Shown here piece after piece: positions 16,402-26,674 of a DNA stretch of 64,000 nt (position 1 is its first letter; each line of letters begins with the position of its first letter). The notes below the pieces were generated by a model. The model had not been told where the DNA came from. It searched no databases and worked only from the letters and a program-made list of their open reading frames with translations. This DNA is from Gemmatimonadaceae bacterium. GTDB lineage: Bacteria; Latescibacterota; UBA2968; UBA8231. A program made the position numbers and the translations under genes. The DNA is taken from positions 1 through 64,000 of the forward strand of contig JAPOZM010000122.1 in assembly GCA_026706075.1 (NCBI GenBank), read 5' to 3'.

Positions 16402-17160
16402 ATGAGCGTCTCTCTGGATCTGATCTCCATCGTGCTGGTGGAGCCTGCGGTTCCCGGAAACATCGGCTCCGTGGCACGGGTCATGCGCAACACGGGGCTG
16501 AGCCGCCTCACCCTCGTCCGCCCCGGCGACTGGCGCACCCCCGAGTGTGAATGGATGGCCCACGGCTCGGCGGATGTCCTCGACGAGGCCCGTGTCGTGG
16601 AGGACCTGGAAGAGGCGGTCACGGACTGCCAGATCGTCATCGGGACCACGCACCGCGTGGGCAGGTTTCGGGTCGTGGACGACGACTACCGCGCATCTCT
16701 TGCCGAGGCTTCGGGCCAGGCCGCTGCGGGCCGGCGCATCGCCGTCCTCTTCGGCCGCGAGAAGGACGGCCTCTCGCGGTCGGAACTGGTGCGCTGCCAG
16801 CGCCTCATCCGCATCCCATCGGCTGTCCCCCACCCCTCCTTCAACCTGTCCCACGCGGTGCTCCTGGTGGCTTACGAACTGTTCCGCCGGCTCGGCGATC
16901 CGCCCCGGAGGGCCCCCGCCGCGCCGCTGGCCACAGCGGCGCAGATCGACCGGGTCGTGGAGCACCTGCTGGAGGCGATGCTCACCATCGGGTTCAGGCC
17001 CCGGAACGAGGACCCGGCGAACTTCGAGCGCGTGCTCCGCCGGTTCCTGGGGCGGGCACCCCTCGAAAGGCGGGACGCCGCCGTGCTGCACCGCCTGGCG
17101 GGACAGGTCGGCAAGTTCGCCCGCCGGCTCCGGCAGGGCCCGGACGAGCCTTCAATGTGA
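16402..17160 (+). CDS. trmJ: tRNA (cytidine/uridine-2'-O-)-methyltransferase TrmJ
   Basis: A 252-residue SPOUT-class methyltransferase that methylates the 2'-O of position 32 in tRNA. The SPOUT core is visible: VLVEPAVPGNIGSVARVMRNTG at the N-terminus, LFGREKDGLS in motif 2, and IPSAVPHPSFNLSHAVLL in the knotted SAM-binding motif 3. The C-terminal helical extension ends in a region typical of bacterial TrmJ. The ATG at 16402 follows an AGGACAGAGG ribosome-binding region. It converges on the esterase-like gene with a 9-base overlap of the two 3' ends. Confidence 0.95.
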   Translation: MSVSLDLISIVLVEPAVPGNIGSVARVMRNTGLSRLTLVRPGDWRTPECEWMAHGSADVLDEARVVEDLEEAVTDCQIVIGTTHRVGRFRVVDDDYRASLAEASGQAAAGRRIAVLFGREKDGLSRSELVRCQRLIRIPSAVPHPSFNLSHAVLLVAYELFRRLGDPPRRAPAAPLATAAQIDRVVEHLLEAMLTIGFRPRNEDPANFERVLRRFLGRAPLERRDAAVLHRLAGQVGKFARRLRQGPDEPSM

Positions 17161-18165
17161 GTCCGGCAGCGGTTCGAGCCAGCGCTGGAACCAGGCCAGG
17201 ACGCGGCTCTCCATCGGCCTCGAGAACCCGTGCCCCACATCCTCCTCGATCCAGAGCTCCAGTCTGTCCGCGGCGCTGTCGGCATAGGCCGGCGCGGCGG
17301 CCGCAAAGGTCCGGCGCGCCGCAGCCGGGGTGATGAAGGGGTCCAGCTCTCCAGTCATCAGCAGCAGCGGCCGGGGGGCCAGGGAGGCCGCCAGGCGCGG
17401 CGCGTCGAGGACGGTCAGCTCCGGCATCCAGGCGAGAAAGGCCTCCCGGACCCGGTGCGGAGAAGCCTCCTCCCGGATCAGGCGTTCGGTCAGGGGCAGT
17501 CCCCCGAAGAGCCGCCGCCAGGCAACGGTGCCGAAGACCTCCGCCCAGCACAACTGGCCGGCCACGGAGGCGACGCAGTCGACCCGCTCGTCGATCGAGG
17601 CCAGCAGCAGCGCCTCCATGCCGCCCATGCTCAACCCCATCATGCCGATACGGCCGGCATCGGCCTCCGGCCGCGAGGCGGCGTAGTCCAGGGCCCGCTG
17701 CAGATCCAGGACGTACTCGCCGAGCACCCGCGGCAGGCCCTTGGCGCGGATGGCTTCCGCCGGGTCCCCCGGGCGCTCTCCGTGATAGGGCCTGTCGATG
17801 GTGAGGACGAAGAACCCGGCCTGGGCCCACAGGGGCAGCAGGGCCCGGGGCTGCAGGAGGTCTTCCTTGCGGTTGGGACTGCCCGGCATGACCAGAAGGA
17901 CGGGCAGGGGCCGCGCCCTCGGCAGCTCGGACCAGCTCACCAGGGCGGGTATGGTGCGGCCGTGGTAGCCGTCGAAGCGGACCCGTTCGACGACCGCGTC
18001 GCGGCGGCGCCAGGAGCTGTCCACCCGGGCCGAGAGCGGCGCGGACGTCCTGTGGGGCAGATGCAGGGCCTGGCGGACCCGGGTCTCGGCATCGGGGGCG
18101 GCCCGGCAGCCGGAGCCGATGACGAGCAGGGCCAGCGCCGCCCGCCCCCACCTCCCGCGGCTCAC
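17152..18165 (-). CDS. Alpha/beta hydrolase, probable lipoprotein (dienelactone hydrolase/acetyl esterase-like)
   Basis: A 337-residue alpha/beta hydrolase. The GTG at 18165 overlaps the gmd stop (GTGA). From there the N-terminus is a short basic region, a hydrophobic stretch and a lipobox-like GSGC, so it is probably exported and lipid-anchored. The nucleophile elbow is GLSMGG, the acid lies in TGELDPFIT and the histidine in DVGHGF. An oxyanion/active-site region [13 protein letters not shown] precedes the elbow. The natural ester is unknown. It is the last gene of the pfkB-hflKC-coaE-gcvTP-gmd operon. Confidence 0.85.
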   Translation of the reverse strand: MSRGRWGRAALALLVIGSGCRAAPDAETRVRQALHLPHRTSAPLSARVDSSWRRRDAVVERVRFDGYHGRTIPALVSWSELPRARPLPVLLVMPGSPNRKEDLLQPRALLPLWAQAGFFVLTIDRPYHGERPGDPAEAIRAKGLPRVLGEYVLDLQRALDYAASRPEADAGRIGMMGLSMGGMEALLLASIDERVDCVASVAGQLCWAEVFGTVAWRRLFGGLPLTERLIREEASPHRVREAFLAWMPELTVLDAPRLAASLAPRPLLLMTGELDPFITPAAARRTFAAAAPAYADSAADRLELWIEEDVGHGFSRPMESRVLAWFQRWLEPLPDSH

Positions 18166-19133
18166 TTCTCGAGGGCCACCAGTTCCATGTCCCGCTCCAC
18201 CATCATCGCCACCATCTCCTCGAAGGAGACCTCCGGCTCCCATCCCAGGACCCGACGGGCCTTCGACGGATCGCCGCGCAGGACCTCGACCTCGGCCGGC
18301 CGCAGGAAGCGCTCGTCGACCTGGACATACTCCTCCCAGTCGAGGCCCACGGAGCCGAAGGCGGCCTCGCAGAACTCGCGGATCGTGCGGTCACGGCCGG
18401 TGGCGATGACGAAGTCGTCGGGGGTCTCCTGCTGGAGCATCATCCACATGGCGCGCACGAAGTCACCCGCGTAGCCCCAGTCCCGGCGGGCGTCGAGGTT
18501 GCCCAGCAGGAGCCGGCTGTCCCTGCCGTGCTTAATGCGCGCCACTCCGTTGGTGATCTTGCGGCTGACGAATTCCAGCCCCCGGCGAGGAGACTCGTGG
18601 TTGAAGAGGATCCCCGCGCAGGCGTACATGTCGTACGACTCGCGGTAGTTGATGGTGATCCAGTGTCCGTAGACCTTGGAGACGCCGTAGGGGCTGCGCG
18701 GGTAGAAGGGTGTCGTCTCCGTCTGCGGCGACTCCCGCACCTTGCCGAAGAGCTCCGACGTGGAAGCCTGGTAGAAGCGGATCTCCGCGTCGGTGGAACG
18801 GATCGCCTCGAGGAGGCGGGCCACGCCGAGAGCGGTGATCTCGCCCGTCAGCAGGGGCTGGGCCCAGGAAGCCGGGACGAAGGACTGGGCACCGAGGTTG
18901 TAGACCTCGTGGGGACGGGCTTCCTGAATGGCGAACATCAGGGAGTTCTGGTCGAGGAGGTCTCCCGACAGCAGGTGGACATCGTCCTGGATGTGGCGGA
19001 TACGCTCGAAGTTGACCGTGCTGGAGCGGCGGATCAGTCCGTAGACGTCGTAGCCTCTCTCCAGCAGGAACTCGGCGAGGTAGGAACCGTCCTGCCCGGT
19101 GATCCCCGTAACGAGAGCGCGGCGGTCACCCAT
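18162..19133 (-). CDS. gmd: GDP-mannose 4,6-dehydratase
   Basis: A 323-residue extended short-chain dehydrogenase that converts GDP-D-mannose to GDP-4-keto-6-deoxymannose, the precursor of GDP-fucose and related sugars. The NAD(P) loop is [13 protein letters not shown], the catalytic triad includes the STSELFG motif and YGVSK, and the substrate segment [16 protein letters not shown] is present. Length is slightly below the usual 340-370 but all motifs are intact. The ATG at 19133 overlaps the gcvP end by 8 bases. A GDP-deoxysugar gene in a glycine-cleavage operon is unusual. No fucose synthase gene is adjacent. Confidence 0.95.
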   Translation of the reverse strand: MGDRRALVTGITGQDGSYLAEFLLERGYDVYGLIRRSSTVNFERIRHIQDDVHLLSGDLLDQNSLMFAIQEARPHEVYNLGAQSFVPASWAQPLLTGEITALGVARLLEAIRSTDAEIRFYQASTSELFGKVRESPQTETTPFYPRSPYGVSKVYGHWITINYRESYDMYACAGILFNHESPRRGLEFVSRKITNGVARIKHGRDSRLLLGNLDARRDWGYAGDFVRAMWMMLQQETPDDFVIATGRDRTIREFCEAAFGSVGLDWEEYVQVDERFLRPAEVEVLRGDPSKARRVLGWEPEVSFEEMVAMMVERDMELVALEK

Positions 19134-22026
19134 ACTTCCCCTCCCCCCCATCGGCAAGAGCCTGGTGCGTCGGACAGGTGCAGATGAGCTGGCGGTCGCC
19201 GAAGGCGTTGTCGATGCGGCCGACGGCGGGCCAGTACTTGTGCTCGTGCAGCCAAGGAGCCGGGCGCGCGGCCTTCTCCCGGCTGTAGGGTCGGTCCCAG
19301 CCCTCGGCCATCACGTCGTCGATGGTGTGCGGCGCCCGAGTCAGGGGGCTGGCGGCCCCGTCCACGGTCCCATCCTCGATCTCGGCGATCTCCCGCCGGA
19401 TGGAAACCATGGCTTCGCAGAAGCGGTCGAGCTCGCCCAGGGACTCGCTCTCCGTGGGCTCGATCATGACCGTGCCCGGCACCGGGAAGTGCACGGTGGG
19501 AGCGTGGAAACCGTAGTCCATCAGGCGCTTGGCCACGTCGTCGACCTCGACGCCGGCGGTCTTGCGGTAGTTCCGCAGATCGCAGATCGCCTCGTGGGCG
19601 ACCCACCCTACCCGGCCGCTGTAGAGCACCGGAAAGTGCTCGTCCAGGCGATGGGCGATGTAGTTGGCGTTGAGAATCGCCACCTCCGTAGCCCGCCGCA
19701 GCCCTGCCCCTCCCATCAGGTGCAGGTAGGCCCAGGAGATCAGCAGGATCACGGCGCTGCCGTACGCCGACGCCGAGACCGCCCCCCGGCCATCCGATCC
19801 CGGGTCTCCATCCGGCGGCAGTCCGGCGGCCAGCGGATGCCCGGGCAGAAACGGCATCAGGTGCTCGGCCACGGCGATCGGTCCCATCCCCGGACCTCCG
19901 CCGCCGTGGGGGATGCAGAAGGTCTTGTGCAGGTTGAGGTGGCAGACGTCGATGCCGAACTCCCCCGGCCGGCAGAGGCCGACCATGGCGTTCATGTTGG
20001 CCCCGTCCATGTAGACCTGTCCCCCCTGCTCGTGGACGATGCCGCAGATCGTCCGGATCTCCTCTTCGAAGACCCCGTGCGTGGACGGATAGGTCACCAT
20101 GAGGGCCGACAGGGACCGGCCTGACTTCGCCGCCTTCCGCCGCAGGTCGTCGAGGTCGATGTTGCCGGCCTCGTCGCAGGCGACGACGGAGACCTCCAGC
20201 CCAGCCATGGTGGCGCTCGCCGGGTTGGTCCCGTGGGCAGATGCCGGGATCAGGCAAACCCGCCGGTCCTCCTCGCCGAGCGCCGCCTGGTAGCGGCGGA
20301 TCGCCAGCAGGCCGGCGTACTCCCCCTGTGATCCGGCGTTCGGCTGCAGGGAGACCCCGGGCAGCCCGCAGATCTCCGCCAGCATCGCCGCCAGCTCCCG
20401 GAAGACGGTACGGTAGCCGCCGTTCTGCTCCAGCGGGGCGAAGGGGTGAGGCCCGGCGAAGGACGGCCAGGTAATGGGCATCATCTCGGCCGCGGCGTTG
20501 AGCTTCATGGTGCAGGAGCCGAGGGGAATCATCGACGTAGTCAGCGACAAATCGCGGGCGTCGAGGCGCCGCATGTAACGCTGTATCTCGGTCTCGGAGC
20601 GGTGGGCGTGGAAGACGTCGTGCTCGAGGAAGGGGCTGGTCCGCACCAGATCCTCCCTCCACTCGAAGCGGCCGCCGGAGGTGCCGGTGGACGATCCCCC
20701 TCTGCCCAGGATCTCCGCCAGGTCGCGGAGGTCGTCGTCACCGCAGGTCTCGTCGAGGGAGATCGTCAACCGTCCCTCATCGAGGCGGCGCAGGTTGATC
20801 CGCCGCTCCGCCGCCCGCTGCAGGGCGGCATCGATCCGGGAGCTGTCCGCGGCCAGGCAGAGGGTATCGAAGAACCGCTCGTGCTCGACGCGGAATCCCG
20901 CCTCTTCGGCGGTCTCGGCCAAGGTCCTGGCGCGGTCGTGGACATCGGCGGCGATCGCTCGCAGTCCCTCCGGACCGTGGTAGACGGCGTAGAAGCTGGC
21001 CACCACCGCCGGCAGGACCTCGGCGGTGCAGATATTGCTTGTGGCGCGCTCACGCCGGATGTGCTGCTCGCGCGTCTGCAGAGCCATGCGCAACGCCGTC
21101 CGCCCCCGAACGTCGCGGGCGACGCCGATGATCCGCCCGGGAACCAGGCGCCGGTAGTCATCGCCGCAGGCGAAGAAGGCTGCGTGGGGACCGCCGAACC
21201 CCATGGGCATGCCGAACCGCTGGCTGCTGCCGACGGCGATCCGGGCGCCGAGCTCGCCCGGCGGCTTCAGGAGCGCCATGGCGAGCAGGTCCGTGGCCAC
21301 CGCCACCGGCACTCCTGCGGCCTCGGCGCGCTTGCAGAAGGCCTCGAGGCCGATGTCGACATCGCCCTCCGTGTCCGGGTACTGCAAGAGGGCACCGAAG
21401 TACTCTCCGCCCGTCAGGTCCACGGTGGCCGGATCGCCGACCTCGACCTGCCAGCCGCGCCACCGCGCCCGGGTCCGGACGACGGCGAGCGTCTGGGGGT
21501 GGCATCCCGCCGCCGCGAAGAACCGCTCCGCCTCTGAGTGCCGCGGCCGGGCGGCGTGGAGCAGGGCCATGGCCTCGGCCGCAGCCGTGGCCTCGTCGAG
21601 GAGGGAGGCGTTGGCCAGGGGCAGGGCAGTGAGGTCGATGACGGCAGTCTGGAAGTTGAGCAGCGCCTCGAGGCGGCCCTGGGCGATCTCCGACTGGTAC
21701 GGCGTGTACTGGGTGTACCAGGCCGGGTTCTCCAGCACGTTGCGCTGGATGACCGGCGGGGTGACGCAGCCGTGATAGCCCATGCCGATGTAGGAGCGGT
21801 AGTCGCCGTTCTCCCCGGCGAGCCGGCGCAGGCGGTGCAGCAACTCCTGCTCGGAGATCGCCTCGGGGAGCTGCAGCTCGCGGCGCGTGCGGATCGCCTC
21901 GGGCACGACCTCGGACACGAGCTCGTCGAGGCTGTCCAGGCCGAGGGCCTCCAGCATGAGCTCGATCTCGTGATCCCGGGGGCCGATGTGCCGGTAGTCG
22001 AACCTGTGGGCCTCACACCTGCTCAC
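19126..22026 (-). CDS. gcvP: Glycine dehydrogenase (decarboxylating), single-chain P-protein
   Basis: A 966-residue P-protein of the glycine cleavage system, with both halves fused in one chain. It decarboxylates glycine with PLP and passes the aminomethyl group to the lipoyl arm of H-protein. The PLP lysine lies in [21 protein letters not shown], the glycine-rich loop in SAYGSA, and [15 protein letters not shown] marks the second half. It starts at GTG 22026, inside the end of gcvT (14-base overlap). gcvH is absent from the window and must be elsewhere. Confidence 0.97.
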   Translation of the reverse strand: MSRCEAHRFDYRHIGPRDHEIELMLEALGLDSLDELVSEVVPEAIRTRRELQLPEAISEQELLHRLRRLAGENGDYRSYIGMGYHGCVTPPVIQRNVLENPAWYTQYTPYQSEIAQGRLEALLNFQTAVIDLTALPLANASLLDEATAAAEAMALLHAARPRHSEAERFFAAAGCHPQTLAVVRTRARWRGWQVEVGDPATVDLTGGEYFGALLQYPDTEGDVDIGLEAFCKRAEAAGVPVAVATDLLAMALLKPPGELGARIAVGSSQRFGMPMGFGGPHAAFFACGDDYRRLVPGRIIGVARDVRGRTALRMALQTREQHIRRERATSNICTAEVLPAVVASFYAVYHGPEGLRAIAADVHDRARTLAETAEEAGFRVEHERFFDTLCLAADSSRIDAALQRAAERRINLRRLDEGRLTISLDETCGDDDLRDLAEILGRGGSSTGTSGGRFEWREDLVRTSPFLEHDVFHAHRSETEIQRYMRRLDARDLSLTTSMIPLGSCTMKLNAAAEMMPITWPSFAGPHPFAPLEQNGGYRTVFRELAAMLAEICGLPGVSLQPNAGSQGEYAGLLAIRRYQAALGEEDRRVCLIPASAHGTNPASATMAGLEVSVVACDEAGNIDLDDLRRKAAKSGRSLSALMVTYPSTHGVFEEEIRTICGIVHEQGGQVYMDGANMNAMVGLCRPGEFGIDVCHLNLHKTFCIPHGGGGPGMGPIAVAEHLMPFLPGHPLAAGLPPDGDPGSDGRGAVSASAYGSAVILLISWAYLHLMGGAGLRRATEVAILNANYIAHRLDEHFPVLYSGRVGWVAHEAICDLRNYRKTAGVEVDDVAKRLMDYGFHAPTVHFPVPGTVMIEPTESESLGELDRFCEAMVSIRREIAEIEDGTVDGAASPLTRAPHTIDDVMAEGWDRPYSREKAARPAPWLHEHKYWPAVGRIDNAFGDRQLICTCPTHQALADGGEGKYG

Positions 22027-23143
22027 CGGCGCTCCTCCTCGGGCGGCGGAGACGGCGGCGGCGGACCCTGGACGGCACGAAGGGCAGGGAGACGACCTCG
22101 GCGGCTGCCGCCTTGCCGCGGATCTCCACCCCCAGCCTCGTCCCGACGCCGGCATGTCGGCTGGCCACGTAGCCCATGGCGATCCCCCGCCGCAGAACGG
22201 GAGAGTGGGTACCGCTGGACACGCGGCCGACCTCGACGCCGTCGACTCTCAGCGCCTGCCCGGGGCGGGGGATGCCGCGGTCGAGCAGGCGGAGGCCGAC
22301 CAGTCGCCGGGGAACGCCGGCATCGCGTTGGGCCCGCAGCGGCCCCCGGCCCGGGTACTCCCGTGGCTTGTCCAGGGCGAGGGCCCACTCCAGGCCTGCT
22401 TCCAGAGGGCTCGTGGTCTCGGTCAGCTCGTTGCCGTAGAGGCAGAGGCCGGCTTCCAGGCGCAGGGAGTCCCGAGCCGCCAGCCCCACGGGGTGGGCGC
22501 CGGCCTCCAGCAGCCGCGACCAGAGGGCCGGGCCGTCGGCGGCGGGGCAGATGATCTCGAAACCGTCCTCCCCCGTGTAACCGCTGCGGCTGACCAGCCA
22601 ATCGCCCGAGGCGCCCTCGACCATGATGAATCGGAAGAATCCGAGGCGGCTGCAGGCGTCGTCGATCACGGATGTGACCATCCCTTCGGCCTTCGGCCCC
22701 TGGAGGGCGACCATCGCCTGACTCCCGGTCCGCTCCTCGACCCGGGGGGAGGAGGATGGCAACCGCTCCAGAATCCAGGCGCGGTCGGACTCGGTACGGG
22801 CCGCGTTGACAACGAGGATGAACCCCTCCTCCGCGAGGCGGTACACGGCCAGATCGTCGAGGGCCCCGCCCCGGTCATTGCACAAGACGGTGTAGGCCAT
22901 TCGGCCGGGGGACAGCGGCTCGACGGCGCAGGGCAGCAGACCATCGAGGAACTCCGCCGCTCCCGGGCCGGAGACGTACAGGCGCCCCATGTGGCTCACG
23001 TCGAACAGACCGGCACCCGTGCGGGTCTGCAGGTGCTCGTTCTGGATGCCTGTGTATTGGATCGGCATCTCCCAGCCCGCGAAATCGACGAGACGGGCCC
23101 CGGCTTCATTGTGTCGATCCCACAGGGGCGTCCTGCGACTCAA
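22013..23143 (-). CDS. gcvT: Aminomethyltransferase (glycine cleavage T-protein)
   Basis: A 376-residue T-protein that moves the methylene carbon from H-protein to tetrahydrofolate. It begins SRRTPLWDRHNEAGARLVDFAGWEMPIQY, followed by FDVSHMGRL and SRSGYTGEDGFEI, all standard. The start is a TTG at 23143 overlapping the coaE stop (TTGA), preceded by a GGAGGG ribosome-binding site four bases away, which supports the rare start codon. The C-terminus has an arginine-rich extension after the usual domain end. The gene overlaps gcvP. Confidence 0.95.
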   Translation of the reverse strand: MSRRTPLWDRHNEAGARLVDFAGWEMPIQYTGIQNEHLQTRTGAGLFDVSHMGRLYVSGPGAAEFLDGLLPCAVEPLSPGRMAYTVLCNDRGGALDDLAVYRLAEEGFILVVNAARTESDRAWILERLPSSSPRVEERTGSQAMVALQGPKAEGMVTSVIDDACSRLGFFRFIMVEGASGDWLVSRSGYTGEDGFEIICPAADGPALWSRLLEAGAHPVGLAARDSLRLEAGLCLYGNELTETTSPLEAGLEWALALDKPREYPGRGPLRAQRDAGVPRRLVGLRLLDRGIPRPGQALRVDGVEVGRVSSGTHSPVLRRGIAMGYVASRHAGVGTRLGVEIRGKAAAAEVVSLPFVPSRVRRRRLRRPRRSAGEQV

Positions 23144-23745
23144 GCTTCCCTCCCGTCCTGCCGTTGCTGCAGGCCTTCCCAGACCCGCAGCGCCTCGCTG
23201 CGCAGGGACTGGAGATCCCCGTCGTTGCTCACCTCGTAGTCGACGGATCCCCCCGGAATGTCGTCCTGCTGGATGGCCCGGCGCTGCCGCACTTCTTCGG
23301 GGGCTAGTCCTCGCTCCCGGGTGACTCGCCGGGTTGCGAGGCCGGATTCTGTCCTGATCAGGATTACGGCGTCGAAACGGTCCTGCAGCCCCCACTCGAA
23401 GACCAGGGGCGCGTCGAGGAGCACGATCCCGCCGCCCGCCTCGGCCTCCCGCAGGGCCTGCCAGATGCGGGGCTCCAACTCCGGTCTGACCAACTCCTCC
23501 AGCCGCCGCCGGCCTTCCTCGTCGGCGAGGGCCCGGCGGGCGAGACCCCGGCGATCGAGCCTCCCTTCGCTGTCGAGCAGATCCTCTCCGAAGGCCCCCG
23601 CCAGTCGGCGGCGCAGGCCTTCGCTCGCCTCGACGACCTCCCGCGCCAGCACATCGGCATCGATCCGGCGAGCGCCGAAATTCTCGAGCATCGCCGCCAA
23701 GGTGGTCTTGCCGGCGCCCATGTTGCCGGTGACCGCCACCAGCAT
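23140..23745 (-). CDS. coaE: Dephospho-CoA kinase
   Basis: A 201-residue P-loop kinase performing the last step of coenzyme A synthesis, phosphorylation of dephospho-CoA. Walker A is GNMGAGKTT at the N-terminus, followed by RRIDADVLAREVVE for substrate binding and VLLDAPLVFEWGLQ for the core. The lid region RRVTRERGLAPEEVRQRRAIQ is typical. Length is normal. The stop overlaps the TTG start of gcvT, and hflC ends 24 bases upstream. Confidence 0.96.
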   Translation of the reverse strand: MLVAVTGNMGAGKTTLAAMLENFGARRIDADVLAREVVEASEGLRRRLAGAFGEDLLDSEGRLDRRGLARRALADEEGRRRLEELVRPELEPRIWQALREAEAGGGIVLLDAPLVFEWGLQDRFDAVILIRTESGLATRRVTRERGLAPEEVRQRRAIQQDDIPGGSVDYEVSNDGDLQSLRSEALRVWEGLQQRQDGREA

Positions 23746-23769
23746 CTCAGGGTTCCTGGCGCGTCGGCC

Positions 23770-24624
23770 TCACCTGCCCTTGAGATGGCGGAAGAACTCG
23801 GTGTCGGCGGGCTGGACGAGAACCGTGTTCTCCTGCAGCGACTTCTCATACGCCTCGAGAGTCCGGGTGAACTGGTAGAAGCCGGTGGCGTTGCGGTAGG
23901 CCGCCGCGTAGATCGCCAGGGCCTCGGCGTCCCCTTGGCCCCGGATCCCCTGGGCCCGCTCGTAGGCCTCGGCGGCGATGGTGGCCGCCTCCAGATCGGT
24001 CGCGGCACGGATCTTCAATGCCTCTTCCTCTCCCTCGGATCGGTAGGCCTTGGCCTCCCTCGCGCGTTCGGCCCGCATTCGATTGTACACAGCCTGCTCG
24101 TTCTCCGGGGGAAGGTCGGCGCGCTTGATGCGCACGTCCAGAACCTCGATCCCGTAGACTTTCGCGGCCAGGTTTGCCCGCGCCCTCACGGAGTCCATGA
24201 TCGCTTGGCGGTTGGTGGCCACCACCTCGGACAGATCGTGTTGACCGAGCTCCTTGCGCAACTCGGAGTAGATGACGTCGTCGAGCCGGGCCAGGGCCTC
24301 GTCTACGGTTCGCAGGGCCTGCATGAAAGTCAGGGCGTCAACGATCCGCCAGCGGGCGTAGTTGTCGATGATGAGGGTCTTCTTGTCCTTCGTGTAGATG
24401 GGATCCGGGTTAGAGTCGTAATCGAGGAGGCGGCGGTCGAAGAAGGTCGTCTTCTGGATCGGATCGGGCAGCTTGAGATACAAGCCAGGCTCGGTATTCA
24501 CCTCGACGGGCTCCCCGAACTGGGTGACCACGACTTGCTCGACCTCGGTCACGGTGTAGAGAACGAGGTTGGCGCCGAAGAGCAGCAGCACGAGGGCGAC
24601 GACGACACCGACGGCGTTGCGCAT
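23770..24624 (-). CDS. hflC: Membrane protease modulator HflC
   Basis: A 284-residue SPFH/band 7 protein with one N-terminal transmembrane segment (about residues 4-24), followed by VEQVVVTQFGEPV and PGLYLKLPDPIQKTTFFDRR, the HflC signature. The C-terminal half is a long charged coiled coil (RMRAERAREAKAYRSEGEEE), and the tail FYQFTRTLEAYE is typical. HflC and HflK form a large periplasmic cage around FtsH and modulate its proteolysis. It follows hflK after 10 bases. Confidence 0.95.
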   Translation of the reverse strand: MRNAVGVVVALVLLLFGANLVLYTVTEVEQVVVTQFGEPVEVNTEPGLYLKLPDPIQKTTFFDRRLLDYDSNPDPIYTKDKKTLIIDNYARWRIVDALTFMQALRTVDEALARLDDVIYSELRKELGQHDLSEVVATNRQAIMDSVRARANLAAKVYGIEVLDVRIKRADLPPENEQAVYNRMRAERAREAKAYRSEGEEEALKIRAATDLEAATIAAEAYERAQGIRGQGDAEALAIYAAAYRNATGFYQFTRTLEAYEKSLQENTVLVQPADTEFFRHLKGR

Positions 24625-24634
24625 GGCGGCCTCC

Positions 24635-25633
24635 CTATTCCGAGCGCGCCGGCTGCAGGCGCTCGAGGTTGATGAGGTTGAGGACGCCTTTGCCATCGGC
24701 GTCGATGATGTACTTCTGCAGCCCCGGCAGGATCCTCTCCATCGTCTCGATGTAGAGCCGCTTTTCCGTCACCTTGGGGGCTTTCACGTACTCGGCGTGG
24801 ATCGCCCGGAAGCGGTCGGCGTCGCCCTGGGAGCGGCGCACCCGCTCGACGGCGTAGGCCTCTGACTCCTTGATCATGCGCTCGGCCTCGCCCCGGGCCT
24901 TCGGGATGACGTCGTTCTGGTAGCCCCGGGCCTCGTTCACCAGCCGTTCGCGGTCTTCCTTGGCGCTGGCCACGTCCTTGAAGGCCGCGTCTACCTGCTC
25001 CGGAGGGCCCACCGACTGCAGCTGCACGGACTCGACGGTGAGCCCGCAGCCGTAGGTCTGGAACAGCTCCTGCAGACGCTCCTTGATCGCGATCTGCACC
25101 TCCAGCTTGCCCTCCGTGAGGACCTCGTCGATGCCGCGCCGGCCCACGACCTGCCGCAGGGCGGCTTCGCAGGCGTCGTGGACGAGCCCCTCGCCTCCCC
25201 CTTCGAAGGCGCCCAGGCCCCTCACCTGGAACAGGGCGTCTACGACGTTGCTCACCTTGTACTGCACGACGAGCTCGACGTTGACGATGTTGAGATCGCC
25301 CGTGAGCATGAGCGACTCGTTGGGCCTCTGCCGGTAGCGCGCCGGCGGACCCGGGTCGATGGTGCGGAAGCCGATCTCCTCCCGGTAGACCCGCGTCACC
25401 GAGCGGATGATGTGCACCTCGATCGGCGAAGGCCAACGGTAGTGCAGGCCCGGGTCGACCACCCTCTGCACCTTGCCGAAGCGCAGGATCACCGCCTTCT
25501 CGTCGGGATCGACGGTGTAGATGCCGCTGGCAAGCCAGAGGACGGCAAGGACCCCGAGGACGAGGTACACCGTGCGCGGGCTGAAGCGAAGGTTCTGCAC
25601 GGGAGACTTGGGGAAATCAAACTGTTGTGGCAT
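24635..25633 (-). CDS. hflK: Membrane protease modulator HflK
   Basis: A 332-residue SPFH protein, the partner of HflC. A short cytoplasmic N-terminus is followed by a transmembrane segment at about residues 20-42, then GIYTVDPDEKAVILRFGKV and PGLHYRWPSPIE, the HflK signature. The band 7 domain (LMLTGDLNIVNVELVVQYKV) and a coiled coil rich in Glu/Arg follow. The glycine-rich N-terminal region found in enterobacterial HflK is missing, giving a shorter protein. The gene lies 13 bases after the PfkB kinase gene. Confidence 0.95.
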   Translation of the reverse strand: MPQQFDFPKSPVQNLRFSPRTVYLVLGVLAVLWLASGIYTVDPDEKAVILRFGKVQRVVDPGLHYRWPSPIEVHIIRSVTRVYREEIGFRTIDPGPPARYRQRPNESLMLTGDLNIVNVELVVQYKVSNVVDALFQVRGLGAFEGGGEGLVHDACEAALRQVVGRRGIDEVLTEGKLEVQIAIKERLQELFQTYGCGLTVESVQLQSVGPPEQVDAAFKDVASAKEDRERLVNEARGYQNDVIPKARGEAERMIKESEAYAVERVRRSQGDADRFRAIHAEYVKAPKVTEKRLYIETMERILPGLQKYIIDADGKGVLNLINLERLQPARSE

Positions 25634-25646
25634 GGTTACCGTCCGT

Positions 25647-26561
25647 TCAGGATCCTTCCTCCGCGAGGAGGCAGAGGGACTCGATGCCTGTCAGGGTGCA
25701 GTTCCGGGACGCGGCGCGAATCGCCCGGTCCAAGGCCCGCGGGACCGTCCCGCCTGCCAGCAGACCGGCCGCCATGGCCGCCAGGAAGACATCCCCGCAG
25801 CCCGTGGGGTCGACAGGGAGGCCCGCAGCCACCGCTGCCGCCGGTCGGCGCAGGCGGCGAACCCCGCCATCGGAGGCCCGCCAAGCGCAGAGCGCGCCCT
25901 TCTCACCCAGAGTAATCACGGCAACCTTCGGTCCCAGGTCCAGCAGGGAGACAGCCCACTCCTGCAACTCCTCCGGCGGGGCACCCAGGGTGCGGGCCTC
26001 CAACTCGTTCATCTGAACCACGTCGGCCATCGATGCCCAGAGGGGCCAGGAAGGTGGGGGGCGCAGGTGTCGGCGGCCCTCCGCGTCCCTCGCCAGGGTC
26101 AGGCTGTGGACATCCATCAGGATCGGACCGTGGACGATGCGCCGGAGGCCGCGAAGTGTGTCCGGCTCGAGCTCGAATCCCGTGATGAAGTTGACGAGCA
26201 GGGCGTCCAGAGAGGAACCCGGGCCGGGCAGGTCGGCCGGTCCGAGGGGCGGCACGTCCCCACGGAGCAGTTCGCTCTTGCGCCCTGCCCGGTCATATCG
26301 GATCTCGCAGCGAAAGCCCGGACCGTCGAGCCGCCGAAGTCCGTCCTGAGAGACCTCGGGACACGCTCTCAGGAGAGCCTCAACCCTCGGCTCGATCTCC
26401 CGCGGAAGCCGCGCGAAGGGCCGGGTGCGCAACCGTCCCTGCCCGAGGTGGGCGAGGGCGCAAGCGGTGAACAGAATGCCGCCCAGGCTGTCGCTGCGCC
26501 TGCCGTCGGGATGGTGAATCGTGTCGAGGTTGATGCTGCCGATGACCCCCACTTCCTGCAT
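25647..26561 (-). CDS. PfkB-family carbohydrate/nucleoside kinase
   Basis: A 304-residue ribokinase-fold kinase. The N-terminus [19 protein letters not shown] and the LGGILF segment match the substrate-binding part. The C-terminal PfkB signature is [18 protein letters not shown], holding the catalytic Asp and anion hole, with Cys instead of Ala in GAGD. I chose the ATG at 26561 because a GGGGGAG ribosome-binding site lies two bases before it; the ATG at 26630 would add 23 residues. The substrate is not predictable. It heads the eight-gene hflK/gcv/gmd operon and is divergent from clpP. Confidence 0.88.
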   Translation of the reverse strand: MQEVGVIGSINLDTIHHPDGRRSDSLGGILFTACALAHLGQGRLRTRPFARLPREIEPRVEALLRACPEVSQDGLRRLDGPGFRCEIRYDRAGRKSELLRGDVPPLGPADLPGPGSSLDALLVNFITGFELEPDTLRGLRRIVHGPILMDVHSLTLARDAEGRRHLRPPPSWPLWASMADVVQMNELEARTLGAPPEELQEWAVSLLDLGPKVAVITLGEKGALCAWRASDGGVRRLRRPAAAVAAGLPVDPTGCGDVFLAAMAAGLLAGGTVPRALDRAIRAASRNCTLTGIESLCLLAEEGS

Positions 26562-26638
26562 CGCTCCCCCAGGGGGGACCCCTGGGGCATGCCGCCATCC
26601 GGCGCCGCGAGCGGTCTCGGGATCAGCCATGGCCGGCT

Positions 26639-26667
26639 TTGACCTTGGGGCGATGGACCCCTATGCT
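26639..26667 (+). promoter_or_regulatory. Strong sigma-70-like promoter of clpP; transcript probably leaderless
   Basis: TTGACC (26639-26644) and TATGCT (26662-26667) are spaced by 17 bp. A start point 6-8 bases after the -10 falls at 26673-26675, on or next to the clpP ATG at 26675. The in-frame ATG at 26663 lies inside the -10 and cannot be the start if this promoter is used. Confidence 0.7.
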
Positions 26668-26674
26668 CCCTCTC

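Noticed and set aside
13642-17091. A single 1149-codon minus-strand frame
   Set aside because: Only the last 420 codons (ymfH) show homology. The upstream part is an arginine- and proline-rich shadow of ymfF and trmJ.
22013-23160. Glycine riboswitch before gcvT
   Set aside because: gcvT overlaps coaE, so there is no room for a leader.
23143-23395. Upstream extension of gcvT to an earlier start
   Set aside because: The extra residues are arginine-rich shadow of coaE. The TTG at 23143 has a proper ribosome-binding site and coupling.
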